Of a stretch of DNA of 64,000 nt, positions 36,839 through 47,129 are shown one piece after another. The notes below the pieces were generated by a model. It searched no databases, was not told the origin of the DNA, and saw only the letters and a program-made list of their open reading frames with translations. Origin of the DNA: Acanthochromis polyacanthus (Eukaryota; Chordata; Actinopteri; Pomacentridae); assembly GCF_021347895.1 (NCBI RefSeq), contig NC_067131.1:4616653-4680652 (forward strand), given 5' to 3'. A program made the position numbers and the translations under genes. How positions within the stretch are numbered: position 1 is the stretch's first letter; each line of letters starts with the position of its first letter.

Positions 36839-37942
36839 GAACAACACAGTCCCGCAATTATATTGAAGAGACACCCCCCCCCCCCCAATTGCTGCGCACA
36901 CTGTTGCTAGGCAACAACGAACAAATCGTGTTTCTGTTTTTCTGTGCGGGGTTAAATATCGGCACGTTTCATGTCATGTAAATTTGTATAACTGTACAAA
37001 ATCTGCACTAAAATGAAGAAGTAATGCTTTTAAAGAGGAAATAAACTATATTTAGATTTGCTTAATGATGACTTTAACGTGCAAAATTTGTTTATCGTGT
37101 GAATATAAGAATAGAATCCGATCCGGGTGCTGCTAAATAATGACAGCACGCTACACAGTTGTTTTCGTTGCACACAGGAAAGAAGACAATGGGCGTCACT
37201 CACCAGCGATTGTTGATTGTAATCTGCAGCCGTGATTAGCATGCAGAGGATCGTATGTCTGTTGTTGCACATCTTCTCCAGAAATCAATAAATCGAAAGC
37301 AGAAACCCGTTTTTGCAGAACCTCCGCAGCTGTATTTTCAGACAGGAGAGTCTTTTTGTGGTTTGGTGTAGCTGCAGGGCTGCTTTTAAAGAAGAATGCA
37401 TTATCTGAAAGTGTAAAAACCAAAGTGTGAAAATGAGTCGGTAGTAAGATCTGTCTGGACGGAGGCCGAGGGCGACAAGCTGCACGAGAGGAGGCTCCAG
37501 ATTCTGCCGGTGTCCTCTCACTGGTGTCCCTGACCCTTGTCCAGGTTGGACGGGCTCCAGCTGGTCCCCGGCGAGCTCCGTCTACTTTCACATCTGTAGT
37601 CCTGTGCGGTGCCAAAGAGAGGGAGCAGCAGGGCCTCCTGGTTTTACTATTTACAGAGAACAGATGACATTACAGGGAAGAATCGGCATAAACGGAGAGA
37701 AGCTGCACCCTTGTTGGGACTTAATTTATTCTGAGTGTGGAAATAATTAGATTTTTGAAAGTTTAGTAAGAATATTTCAACTTAAAAAAAAGAATACAGC
37801 AGCAAAGGACAATAAGTTGCTCAAAATGTAGTGAGAAGATATTGGAAGCTTATCTAATCCCACCTCTTCTTCTGACACAAATGACTGTAAATCTGTACTA
37901 CCATTTATAAGCAATAATAATTGTGAACATGATTGATAACAC
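36839..37942. other. Unique spacer
   Basis: A 139-codon minus-strand frame at 37196-37615 is the longest non-repeat, non-transposon frame in this part. It has no recognised domain and no supporting splice or promoter signal, so I do not call a gene. Confidence 0.4.
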
Positions 37943-38222
37943 AAGGGGTTCTCGGTTTACGATGCCATCAACCTGTGACGTTTTGTCGATACGTCAGAAT
38001 TGGTGACATGGAACTAGTTTATGAGCAGAGCGGATGAATACGTCGTCATGCGGCGCTATAAGACGGCTTTGTTTACATTCTCCGGTTGTACACCACCTTG
38101 GATTGTGCTACCTTCACTAACTTTTTGCCCTCAGACTCTTCTGTTGGAGTTCCGACTTAGGGCAAAAATCGCCGTAAGTAGAGCTGTAGGAACGGAACTT
38201 GGATGTAAGTCGAGGACCCCTT
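37943..38222 (+). mobile_element. Small TIR element (GGGGTTCTCGGTTTACGA type)
   Basis: Begins AAGGGGTTCTCGGTTTACGA and ends GTAAGTCGAGGACCCCTT, whose reverse complement AAGGGGTCCTCGACTTAC matches the start imperfectly. Internally it carries a second similar inverted pair (TTCCGACTTAGGGCAAAAAT and CGCCGTAAGTAGAGCTGTAG). This is a non-autonomous DNA element type I recall from vertebrates. The flanking T-run obscures any target duplication. Confidence 0.6.
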
Positions 38223-39068
38223 TTTTTTTTTAAATTGTTCCAAAACATTTCCTTTAACTATTAGGAACAAAAGTTGTGCTTCTTGAGGGGAGGGACTTTT
38301 CGGCTTTTTCATGTTTTTGTTTATGTTGCTCATTAGCATGCATGACCTTCTTCTTTGTCCCAGTCGGTTAATACATCTTCAGTCAGCTAAACTACAACCT
38401 AAGATGAGGACTCCCTGTAAATATACATCAATATGTCCATTTACATGTACACAAAAAGACGAAGGGACCAAACGAGCAAAACACAATAAAAATTATAGAC
38501 TCAACTAATAATATGCATGGATATAGAACATAAATCATTACAGCAGTAAACATGAAAATCACTCAGAGCGCAGTATTCCACCAAGACTGCTCATTCCCAC
38601 TGACCTAAATATGTAGCAGGTGGCTACATATTTTTTTTTTAAGAAACACCCCCACAGTTTAATCAGTTGTTCCTTGTATCAAGTCTACAGCGGTGGATTT
38701 GTTGTCGTCAGCAGGCAGCTGATGTAGTGTTCACTTGTTGTCATGGTTACAGTGATGCCGTGATGCTATCTTGCAATGATACAGAAATCTACAGACTCTA
38801 AGCACTCTAAGGCCTCCAGCAGCCGTCATTCATTAGCCGTCACCCTGATAGTTTCCGTTTTGTTATTCTCGCATCATTTCCTGTGAATCCCTCATTCAGA
38901 GGAAATGACGTCCGGTCCGGTGATTGTTGCTGTTTATGGGTTTATCTCGGGGATCTTGAGCTTCCACCTGAAGACATGTAAATGAAGTGTAGTTTGTGCT
39001 GCTTCGAGCTCTAAAATTAAATAACCTATTTATCCTGCAAGCTGAATGCATTTCCTGTCTTGTTTTTA
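38223..39068. other. Spacer, nothing recognised
   Basis: AT-rich DNA with poly-T runs; no gene or repeat pair recognised. Confidence 0.45.
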
Positions 39069-39622
39069 CCCTCATGCTGTCCTGCCGGTCAAATCGACTC
39101 GTTTTAAAGTTTGAAAATGTGGGGGGAAAAAAAGTATTTTCACAGTGAAACTCTTGATGTCCACTTTTTTTTTTTTTTTTACATTTTTGAAAACTTTTAA
39201 GTGTTGTTTTGGGGGAAAAAAATGCTTTCTTTGAGAACATTCATAAAAAAAATCAACCAAAATCCAGCAAACTTTGCTGGATTTTGGTTGATTTTTTTTG
39301 TGAATGTTCTTAAAGAAAGCATTTGAAATTTTACTGATACATATGTAATCATTAGAAATTTTTAGGATTTTTTGGGAAGATTTTCCTCATTTTTTGAAAA
39401 TTTTCCAAGAATTTTCTTGCCAAATTTAGGGGATTTTTGTTTTTTTTTAAATAAAACTTTTAAGGGAAACCTTGAAGGAATTATTGGAATTTTCTGAAGG
39501 TTTTGCAAATTTTCAGAAATTAGCTGGTGAGCTGTTTTTTTTTTTTTTTTACTTAATTTTTGGATTTGTTGAGATAAGGAAACAATATTTTTTGGTGCCC
39601 GTAAATGAAGACAACAGGAGGG
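39069..39622. mobile_element. piggyBac-like MITE with internal long hairpin
   Basis: The left end is CCCTCATGCTGTC after TTTA; the right end is GACAACAGGAGGG followed by TTAA at 39623-39626. The outer 13 bases match as an inverted repeat except at two positions, and TTAA with a CCCTC tip is the piggyBac-type signature. The left TTAA appears mutated to TTTA (39065-39068). The inside is A/T homopolymer-rich, holds the hairpin at 39220-39324, and has no reading frame. Confidence 0.75.
39220..39324. repeat. 105-bp near-perfect inverted repeat (hairpin)
   Basis: Arms 39220-39271 and 39273-39324 are reverse complements at 50 of 52 positions around a single central C at 39272 (CCAGCAAACTTTGCTGG at the centre). 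In DNA it could extrude a cruciform and in RNA it would form a long hairpin with almost no loop. It lies wholly within the MITE at 39069-39622. Confidence 0.95.
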
Positions 39623-39626
39623 TTAA

Positions 39627-40189
39627 TAAAACGTGAACTCTGCCATTGCTGAGTTGCTTCATTAGAAGAAACAGCACAAATTGTGTGATTATCTCCAAAC
39701 AAAAATCCCCTTAATTCATCAAACGCTGCTCTTAAAGGACAGTTCATTCAATATTTGTGCAATACTTGTCACCGAAACAGGAAATGCTCATTTAAGAAGC
39801 ATTTTTCCATTAAATTTATTGCTCAAAGTTACTTTTATCGTGTTGAATGCAACCGTTTTTTCAGTTTTGATCCCCTAATTTTTCCCTGTGGTTGTTGTCT
39901 TTGGAAAAAAAAAAACAAACCCAGAAATATTTCCCAAGCTAAAAATGGAAAATGTGCTTGCTCTAATGCTTTATCTGGCGGTGTGTTTCTGTAGCGTTTC
40001 ACACAACTCTGCTCTCAGCATGCAGGAGGACTCTGTAGTAAGCCACTCTTGCGTTCTCTGACAGTAAACAGACTTTCAGGAACTGCTCTGCTGCTGACTA
40101 AAGGAACTCCAACATGCTGCTGCTTCTCTCTTCCACTGGGAAAAGCTTCCTTCCCACAACAAACCCACGAGTCTGCATCAGCGCATCCA
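39627..40189. other. Spacer between two TTAA-flanked elements
   Basis: Short unique segment with small open frames and an A-run; nothing recognised. Confidence 0.45.
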
Positions 40190-40930
40190 TTAACCCTCTG
40201 AAGTCCGAGCAGCTTCTGGGTGTTTTTTTATTTTTGCTTCCTTCACGTTTTGATTCACTGTTTGCTCATTTTTCACAGCAATATAAAATCCTGCACCTCT
40301 ATGGAAACAGAACACCCATGACGAGAGGTAGAGGAAACTCAGATGTTTTTGTGCAGAATGATGCAGTTATAATGGCTTAAATTATAAAAAAGGAAAAAGG
40401 AAAATTTCATTTTTTTGGATTGTTTGTTTGTGTAAAAATCTAAAAACCTGCAGTCAACATATCAAACATCTTTCTAAGTGCCCACAGGATTTAACAATAC
40501 TGGAAAAAGAAATAATGACTCTACATAATGGAGATATTTTATTTTATTTTTTTAAACTTGTCTCCCATGTGTTTTGTGTAAACACTGCCTGCAGTTCAGC
40601 TGAAAATTCCCTGATTTTTTGTCACATGACTGTTGGTCACATCTGAATCACGAATAGCTTTTCAGATGTGTCAAGGGATGCAGATTTTTTAGTTTTTTAC
40701 AGAATCTTGTTGGTGCAAATGGTTTATTTTTGGCAATTTTTTAAAAAGACAAATGTAGAATAAAAGTGGTCAAATTTTCTGATGGGACGGCACATCACAG
40801 ACGAGTAGTTCAAGGACCGTCGGCAAGTTGGAAATCTGCAATTTCTTTCTGTTCTTACACTTTCTGACTCTGACAAATGGTGTAATTTTGCCTATTTTAG
40901 AAAAGTAAAATGGCTTTCAACCTTTCACTT
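40190..40930 (+). mobile_element. Modular family copy with TTAA/CCCTC left end
   Basis: Starts TTAA (40190-40193) then CCCTCTGAAGTCCGAG, a piggyBac-like start. Modules follow in sense order: CACCTCTATGGAAACAGAAC (about 40290); GTAAACACTGCCTGCAGTTC, then TCACATGACTGTTGGTCACA (40577-40640); TTTTTACAGAATCTTG (40695); CTGACAAATGGTGTAATTTT (40870). The right end is unclear here. Another copy at 59.7-60.1 kb ends GGAGGG/TTAA, which suggests that both ends of the family carry this signature. Confidence 0.6.
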
Positions 40931-41922
40931 CCTGGTTTTGTGGCATACCGGGTTAGTAAAAAAGCAGGATTTTCCTTTTGCAGTAACTTTAACTTCACAA
41001 TCATTCCAATTTAGTCCAACTACTACTTTTAAAGGTAGCTTTCTTGAACTTGTCACGGTGCAAACATGCAGAAACACAGTCGTGCTGTCAGCAGTTTGTC
41101 CATGCAAAGGCTCAAATATAAAAAGTGGCGTTATGTGATGTGAAAACATTATCGCTCTGCGTCGCTACCAGGGGACACTTCTCCTTCGTTATTGTCGGTA
41201 ATGGCATGTATATTCATCATTGCTCCCTAATGTGAGCTGATTTGCTCCCTCAGAAATGCAACAAGCATATATTTTTCTGTCTTTGCATCTGATGCTTGCG
41301 CTGGCTGATTTTATTATTAGAAGTGAGCACCAGTGTATTTCCAGGGAGTGAATAATTGATTATTGGACCGTCTCTGCTGGAGCACAGGCCTCTCATTACG
41401 CATACCGATGAACACATGGAGTACAGTATGTGCCGGTCTCGCATACGGAACACAGACGCACACAAAAACACGCACATTCCCATAAAAAGCCCACACAGGG
41501 AATGTGAAAGTGAAGGCTGCCGAGGCGTAGCGCGGCCCGTTCTGCGCTCCAGATGAAGCTGGCATGAAGGAGAGGAAGCGGTGGAGTCAGAGGTTCTTTA
41601 CTGTAGATTAGAGGAAGGAAGGAAATTAGAGAGAGAGCAGAAAATGGGTCAGACATCTGAGAGCCAGGCATTCCTTTTTTTCTGCAGCGGGTGTCAGGAC
41701 ATTATCCGTTTGTATCTCCTCCTCTTGCTCATGCAAGTTGTGTTCTTTCTTTCTTTTTTTTTCTCTTTGCACTTCCCACTTTCCCCGGCCAAAGAAAAGT
41801 GCAAAGAGAGGAGAGAGTTATTATGCTTGGCATGTCTGCAGAGGACAGCCTTTAATTTGGACACAGGCCAGCTGATCAATCTCCACGTTGGCTCGCTTAC
41901 AACAGAGTGCGCGAGTAAGAAA

Positions 41923-41949
41923 GTGTGTGTGTGTGTGTGTGTGTGTGTG
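41923..41949 (+). repeat. (GT)13 microsatellite
   Basis: Uninterrupted GT run. Confidence 0.97.
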
Positions 41950-42263
41950 CGGCTAAGCTTTTAAACTAAGCAAACCCAACAGACTGCCGGAGAAGTAAAG
42001 CGCACTGCTTTTAATCCTGTGTGGAAATGGTTTATTCTGTACACAGAGCGGTGGAGGAACAATGAATTGGATTAGAGCTGGAATGAGCATTAATGCGACG
42101 CATGCTGCGCTCGTCTGCAGCACAGTCAAAATAAAGGAAATGAAGTTTACTCGCCGTCTGAATCTGAACATGGAAAATGTGCGGTCCTGAAGGCGTTGCG
42201 TCCGACGTGAGCGATGCTAATGTGTCACGGTAGATTGTAAGCTGATTTGGAAAAGAAGCTCGC

Positions 42264-42265
<2 letters not shown>

Positions 42266-42350
<85 letters not shown>
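42266..42350 (+). repeat. (AC)42 microsatellite
   Basis: Uninterrupted run of 42 CA dinucleotides. Long perfect runs of this kind are usually highly variable in length between individuals. The cysteine/valine-alternating open frames across it are artefacts. Confidence 0.99.
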
Positions 42351-42354
<4 letters not shown>

Positions 42355-42739
42355 CTGATTTACACTTAAGTGACTGATTTGCATAATATGCAAACACATG
42401 GATGTGATTGAGCGAGTGGTTTGGCGAAGTGTCAGTGAGCCTGCAACATTTCCTTTCTGAGGCTTTTTTTTTTCTTTTTGAGAGCACTTAGCCCACTTCT
42501 ATTAGGAAGTCCTAGTTAGGCCTGATAGAAACAGACTCCCCTCTGAATTCATTCAGCAGCACAAACCCCCCGAAGGGAATCTGTCAGCTGTGTTCACTGT
42601 AAATAGACTCAGGTCGATGATGTTGTGTATGAGATGTCGGAGAAAAGTTGAAAAATTGGCCATTATGGTTTTCCGCAGCCAAAGGTGATGTCCTGAAAAA
42701 GCCGGTTTTCGAAGAGGAGAGGAGAGAAAAGGCGGAAAA

Positions 42740-42865
42740 TCTTTACTTAACTTTTAAAGTCCTGCACTTCTGAGGAAACAGAAGAACCATAGCTAGAAGT
42801 AGAGAGAATTAAAAATGGATTTTATGTAGTATGATGCAGATATGATGCCATAAATCTAAAAAAAA
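42740..42865 (+). repeat. Fragment of the modular family
   Basis: TCCTGCACTTCTGAGGAAAC, then ACCATAGCTAGAAGTAGA and GATGCAGATATGATGCC, parallel the 40.29-kb and 51.7-kb copies (CACCTCTATGGAAACAG, CCATGAC-AGAGGTAGA, GATGCAGTTATAATGG). Truncated at both ends. Confidence 0.6.
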
Positions 42866-42881
42866 AAAAAAAAACATGAGC

Positions 42882-43322
42882 AGGGCTGCCAACATGCGAA
42901 CGACTTTGTAAAGCGTGAAACTTACAGAGAAGAACTGCAGATTGTAAATTAGTAAAACTAGAAATTTCCAATAATTGACAAGTGGACAAACAAGACAAAA
43001 AAAAAATGACAGGAAAGGAAACAGAAAACAAGAAAGCAAAACATGCAAAGATATAAATAGACAAAAAACTCAAGCGAGACAAAAGGGAAACACAAAATGA
43101 CAAAAACAGACAAAATATTACAAAAACGTCAAAAGAACAATCTAGTATTTTACTTTCTGATCAAAGCAACTTGTCATGGTCTGTAAATTATTTTAAATTT
43201 ATAGTTTTACTAATTTACAATCTGCACTTAATGTCTTCTCTGGAGTTTTTACACTTTGAGGGGCAGATTGGACCCTCTGGAGGGCCGGTTTTGGTCCACG
43301 GGCCGCATGTTGGACACTCCAG
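42882..43322. repeat. Fold-back repeat: inverted arms around a 21-bp-type minisatellite
   Basis: The left arm (42882-42970) contains GAACTGCAGATTGTAAATTA and GTAAAACTAGAAATTT. The right arm (about 43180-43322) contains the reverse complement (AAATTTATAGTTTTACTAAT, TTACAATCTGCACTTAATG) and ends ATGTTGGACACTCCA. Both outer tips resemble the CAGGGGTGTCCAACATG tip of the hAT-like element at 53417. The centre is rich in GACAAAA/AACAAGA words of the minisatellite seen at 53.6 and 57.2 kb. It seems to be two left halves of that element joined head to head. Confidence 0.7.
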
Positions 43323-44094
43323 CTCACAGCATGAATAGAAAATGTTGTTTTCTCTTGAGAATATCGTCCTGGAAGAACTTCTGGTTCTAATGTGAAGCTT
43401 TTCACAAACTGCTTTGTCGCAAACATCAGATTTGTCTAAAAAGATTAACAATGGCTGCAGTCTGGCTTGGAAAGATGCTGTCATCCAGAGAGTTCTTTTA
43501 TTTTCAAGATTAAGCATCACAGTCTGACGAGAAAATTTGCAGGACCGGCACAGCGATTTGCTTGACACCCTCTGGAGAAGAGAACGACGGACAAGGCTTC
43601 ATTAAACTCAGAGCAGATCTGCATGAAATCATCAGTTTTTCTTGGCATGTTGGTAAAAAAGCATCTTTTCATGCTCCCTGACTAATAAGAGGATGATTGC
43701 AGGCTTGTGTGGAAAAAGAAGGCCTGAATAGAAGAAAACCCTCCGTTTTGTTTACAAAAGCCACTTTCTGACGGACTTATCGAAGAATGATTTGAATGCA
43801 GGCGTCTCATTTTTCAGTCGTGCAAGTGTGAATTCCTCTGACTGCTGCATATTTAGGATGACTCGCTATCTCGTTTCACGACGCTCTGTGACATTATGAT
43901 TGTTGGCTGAATGACAGATCACTGCCGCCGCAGTAAAGGTTGCGATGTGCTTTCCACTCGTTTGCACTCATGAAAGGCACAGAAAAACCTGTCAGCAAGG
44001 TTCCTGCCGACAGATGGTCGCAACTTCTGCAAAGATGTATGTGACACTCGTACTTTAAGGTATTTTTTTGATATGCAAATGTGCTGAGATTCCA
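43323..44094. other. Spacer, nothing recognised
   Basis: Unique non-coding DNA; no gene or repeat pair recognised. Confidence 0.45.
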
Positions 44095-44230
44095 AATGCT
44101 GTATGCTAAAATGAGATATGGGTAGCTTTGCTTAGCCTAGCGTAGCAGGAAGACTTGAAGTAGGTGGGAACAGTTTTTCTGGCTCCGTCCAATACCTCTA
44201 AAGCTGACATGTCCACTAGAAAGTTAGAGA
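44095..44230 (+). repeat. Dispersed repeat (TAGCTTTGCTTAGCCTAGC type)
   Basis: Contains TAGCTTTGCTTAGCCTAGCG, ACTTGAAGTAGGTGGGAACA and CTGGCTCCGTCCAATACCTC in the order of a repeat I know to be common in teleosts. The hAT element at 44264 is inserted just to its right. Confidence 0.6.
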
Positions 44231-44263
44231 AAAAGTTAAAGAAGATATTTTATTACCTGCACA

Positions 44264-44885
44264 TAGGGCTGGGGCGATATGGCCAAAAAATAAAATCTCG
44301 GTTTTTTCAACATTTTTTTTAAGTCATCTTGGGCAATTACGATTTTAATCGATTTTTGTTGTTTCTTTGCGCTCTGTTTGCTATGGCTAGTGCTAGCCAT
44401 GCCGCAGTCCCGTAGCTGCAGCACTCTTCCCATTCTTTAGGATGCCTCTGCCGGAGGTGCTGAAAGAGATTTGTTGTGCTACTTCCCTTCGTTTTCACCG
44501 TCGTTTTACAAACTCTGCACAACACCTCGGTCTGTTCCGTGTCCGACCTCGCATATCCAAACCAAGTCCATACTACTGAAGTCACGGTACCCATTTTTTG
44601 CACAATATCGTCCTCATTTTCTTCTCCTTTCTCCACCTCCATCTCTCATGCGTATCCCTGTCGTATCTGTTTGTATGTTCTTCGTCTGTTGCTCAATTGT
44701 AAGAGAATGTTGACTGTAGACTGTGCTACAGCGCTAGTCCTCCTGGTATGGCGACTGTGTGTATTACACGCGTCGGGTAAAAATAGCGGAGGGTCATTAG
44801 CATTAAACTCGATGTTGAGATTTAATTTTTTACACATCGATTGAAAAAATAAAATCGAATTAATTTGATATATCGCCCAGCTCTA
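44264..44885 (-). mobile_element. Internally deleted hAT element with 8-bp target duplication
   Basis: A 622-bp element with tips TAGGGCTGGGGCGATAT and ATATCGCCCAGCTCTA (imperfect inverted repeats, the TAGGGCTGGGCGATAT type frequent in vertebrate hAT elements). It is flanked by perfect 8-bp duplications CCTGCACA at 44256-44263 and 44886-44893. Inside, on the minus strand, it keeps the start of a transposase gene coding for a BED zinc finger. The catalytic region is missing, so it could move only with a transposase supplied elsewhere. Confidence 0.94.
44337..44642 (-). pseudogene. hAT transposase N-terminal fragment with BED zinc finger
   Basis: An ATG-started frame of 101 codons inside the deleted hAT element. 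An acidic N-terminus (residues 2-12) leads into a BED-type finger: SVVWTWFGY at 22-30, C42-x2-C45, then STTNLFQHLRQRH with H62-x4-H67. This C2H2-like spacing and the aromatic lead-in are the hallmark of BED fingers, which bind DNA in hAT transposases and in domesticated ZBED proteins. After HPKEWEE (about residue 73) the sequence becomes unlike the family and the frame stops at 101, which marks the deletion junction. Full hAT transposases are usually 500-700 residues; the RNase H-like catalytic core and dimerisation domain are absent. A short DNA-binding repressor product is possible but unproven. Confidence 0.88.
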
Positions 44886-44893
44886 CCTGCACA

Positions 44894-46537
44894 ACAGCTG
44901 CTATCAGAGACAAGATCTGCAGTGACTGGAAATAATTCTTATAATTACATGTTGAATTAAACATTAGTAGTGAAGGCTGATGTCTTGGTTTTCTCCTGAA
45001 AAATGATCACATGACGAATCAGAAGAGAATAGATGGTGAGAATTAAGATGTGATCAGAAAGATGACATGAATTTCTTGTCATTGTTTCTGCACACTCAGA
45101 AATGCAACACTGTAGGTTTAAAAGTAACTTTGATTTAGCCGCATCTCCAAAAATCTCCTAAACCTTCAGGATAATGTGGACTCGAGGTGTAGCAGAAGTT
45201 TTTCATTTTAAAACAGATTTATTAGCGTGGACATCGCCCAGACAGGAGAGTAAATCTCACTTCCAAGAGGATGCATTTCCAAAAAACGTTTCCTTTGAGC
45301 AACAGCTTGACAGGAGCTCCAATTATGGAGCCCATCTGCTGCTGCCAGGATGTAAATGTCTGCATGCATCCCCTTTTAATATGTAGAAGGAAGTGGCTGA
45401 ATTTTAAAATGATGCTCACTAATCCCTTACACACCAGAGATATATTTTTTTTACCTTAAATATGAGATTCCAGTTGTGAAAATTCTTTAAGGAACAGCTG
45501 ATATATTTCACTGCTTTTAAATCCCTGGCCGTGCGTCGACCTCATTGTGTTCTGTTGTGCACTAAAGTATGTCACAAGACTGCAGCTCATGTGTCGGCAT
45601 GTTATTCTGTTGACATAATAATCCAGCGTCTCTCCTCTGGGCCGTCGGTTGGGTGAAGACTGATGTTTTTCTGATTTTTCTGCTCCTTCTTTTTTTGTCG
45701 TCATCGCTCAGAGGCACGGTGTTCATGAAAAGGATTCATATTGTCACATGCGATCCCTCCTTATCTTCTATTTGCTCAAACAAATGAGTGAAATAATGAT
45801 GTTTACCGTCCGTATTATTTTACAGCTCAGTTTAAACACACCGAGAGACTGCTATTTACGTTTCTAGGGTCCACAATTCCAGTGCAATACAGGTACAATT
45901 CCCAAAAGTAGGCAGCTGACTTCTCCTTTTATACGGACCAATACAAGATCAGTGCCAGAAACCTGATCTAAAAAAAACTTCTTTGAGACCTTTTTTTGTG
46001 TATCGTGCACAGTAATGCACATATTGTATGAAATTGATATCTTTCATCTCCATTTTATGGTCATTTTGGAAATTATCTCTAAATATGGGAACCCAAAAAT
46101 GACCATAATTGCTTTTAGACAAATCTGTTGCTGTTCTAAATCAATCATACGTCAAATGCCAAAGAAAGCTGTCATTATATTGCTTCTGTGGACTTTAAAC
46201 TGCGTTGTGGATCAAGTAATATTCAGCAAAACAAGCTTTTTCATGCAGGTGAAGTGGTGCAAGTTTGGTTGTGAACCTTATCTGCTAATTTTTATTGAAT
46301 AAAACCTGGAGAAACTGGCATAGAGCAGGTTTCAGGTCATTGTTGATGTTGTCATTTAAGTACATGTATGTTGCACATAGCAACAATGGACATGGTTTAT
46401 TTGTAAAAGAGTTTGTAAAAAAATAAAAATAAATAAAGCTCTTTCAAAGAGTGTTTTAAATCAAATCTTAGTTTGAGTAACCCAAAATGCCATTTCCAAA
46501 TGGTTTCAAAATGTCGAGAAAAACGTTCATTTTTGTA
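44894..46537. other. Spacer, nothing recognised
   Basis: Unique, mostly AT-rich DNA. Frames at 45174-45459 and 46015-46302 have no domain. Nothing else recognised. Confidence 0.45.
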
Positions 46538-46546
46538 CAATATCCC

Positions 46547-47120
46547 TAGCCTAGCCGCGCTAGACCCATGTTCTGAAGGCACAAGGGTCTAGGGCCGCTC
46601 GACAGGGAGGGAGGCGGGCTAAAAGGTTGTCTTTCAAATCACTCTGCAGCAATTGGGTAGGTATACAACCAATCAACGCAACGAATAGGCTGACGTAGTT
46701 CCTAGAGCGCCAGCGGATTGTGGCTAAGTCCCATTAGCTTCCCAACCAGCGGAGCCAACTGGTATATTAAGGATTTGCCATATCCCGTCGGCATAAGTCC
46801 AAATACGTCTTTCTTCTCAATGAAACACTTCAGTGCCGTCCTTTGTTTATCTTTCAAGTTGAATTTTAGCTTCAAATCTTTAAGGGCTGTGGCCAAAGCA
46901 GAGTCGAAAGATAACTGTTTATTGTGCGCCGGTTGTTTCTGTCAGAATTGTCGCACCTCTGTCGTCAGTTAGTTACGCCCGCCTTCTGACTCTACACTTC
47001 ATGGTGATTGGTCCGGCCAGTTTTAGGAGCATCCAGCCTCGAGCCTTATGGAGGGTAACTAGACCCACCCTGGCAGAGAATTAAATTCGTTGCCGTGGGT
47101 TGTCTAGCGCGGCTAGGCTA
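46547..47120 (-). mobile_element. TIR element with 9-bp target duplication and helicase fragment
   Basis: A 574-bp element. The termini are perfect 19-bp inverted repeats, TAGCCTAGCCGCGCTAGAC at 46547-46565 and its complement ending at 47120. It is flanked by identical 9-bp copies of CAATATCCC at 46538-46546 and 47121-47129. A subterminal GGGTCTAG word occurs near both ends: at the left as an inverted pair CTAGACCC...GGGTCTAG (46560-46595), at the right as CTAGACCCACCC near 47060. A 9-bp duplication excludes Tc1, piggyBac and typical 8-bp hAT insertion and is more like Mutator- or Merlin-type elements, but the tips fit no family I can name. The interior carries a helicase fragment. Confidence 0.88.
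46702..46941 (-). pseudogene. RecQ-like helicase N-terminal fragment inside the TIR element
   Basis: A minus-strand frame of 79 codons (stop TAG at 46702-46704, upstream stop at 46942-46944) with no ATG, so it is a fragment or an internal exon. The peptide has the RecQ order of N-terminal motifs: a motif 0-like segment FNLKDKQRTALKCF with the key Gln, then motif I (Walker A) GLMPTGYGKSLIYQLAPLV. E. coli RecQ has MPTGGGKSLCYQ at this place, so the match is specific to RecQ-like helicases rather than to NTPases in general. The DEAH box and all later motifs are absent, so it cannot be an active helicase. It may be a host gene piece captured by the element, or a relic of a helicase encoded by its autonomous parent. 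The end (GKLMGLSHNPLAL) looks like read-through into non-coding sequence. Confidence 0.8.
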
Positions 47121-47129
47121 CAATATCCC

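Larger units (their letters stand above)
40931..42689. other. Spacer with two dinucleotide microsatellites
   Basis: 41200-42240 is GC-moderate, unique DNA with many short overlapping frames, none recognised. The microsatellites are listed separately. Confidence 0.45.

Noticed and set aside
37196..37615. 139-codon minus-strand frame
   Set aside because: No domain, no splice or promoter signals; length is compatible with chance in a GC-moderate stretch.
42217..42487. Cys-Val repeat frames
   Set aside because: Translation of the (AC)42 microsatellite.
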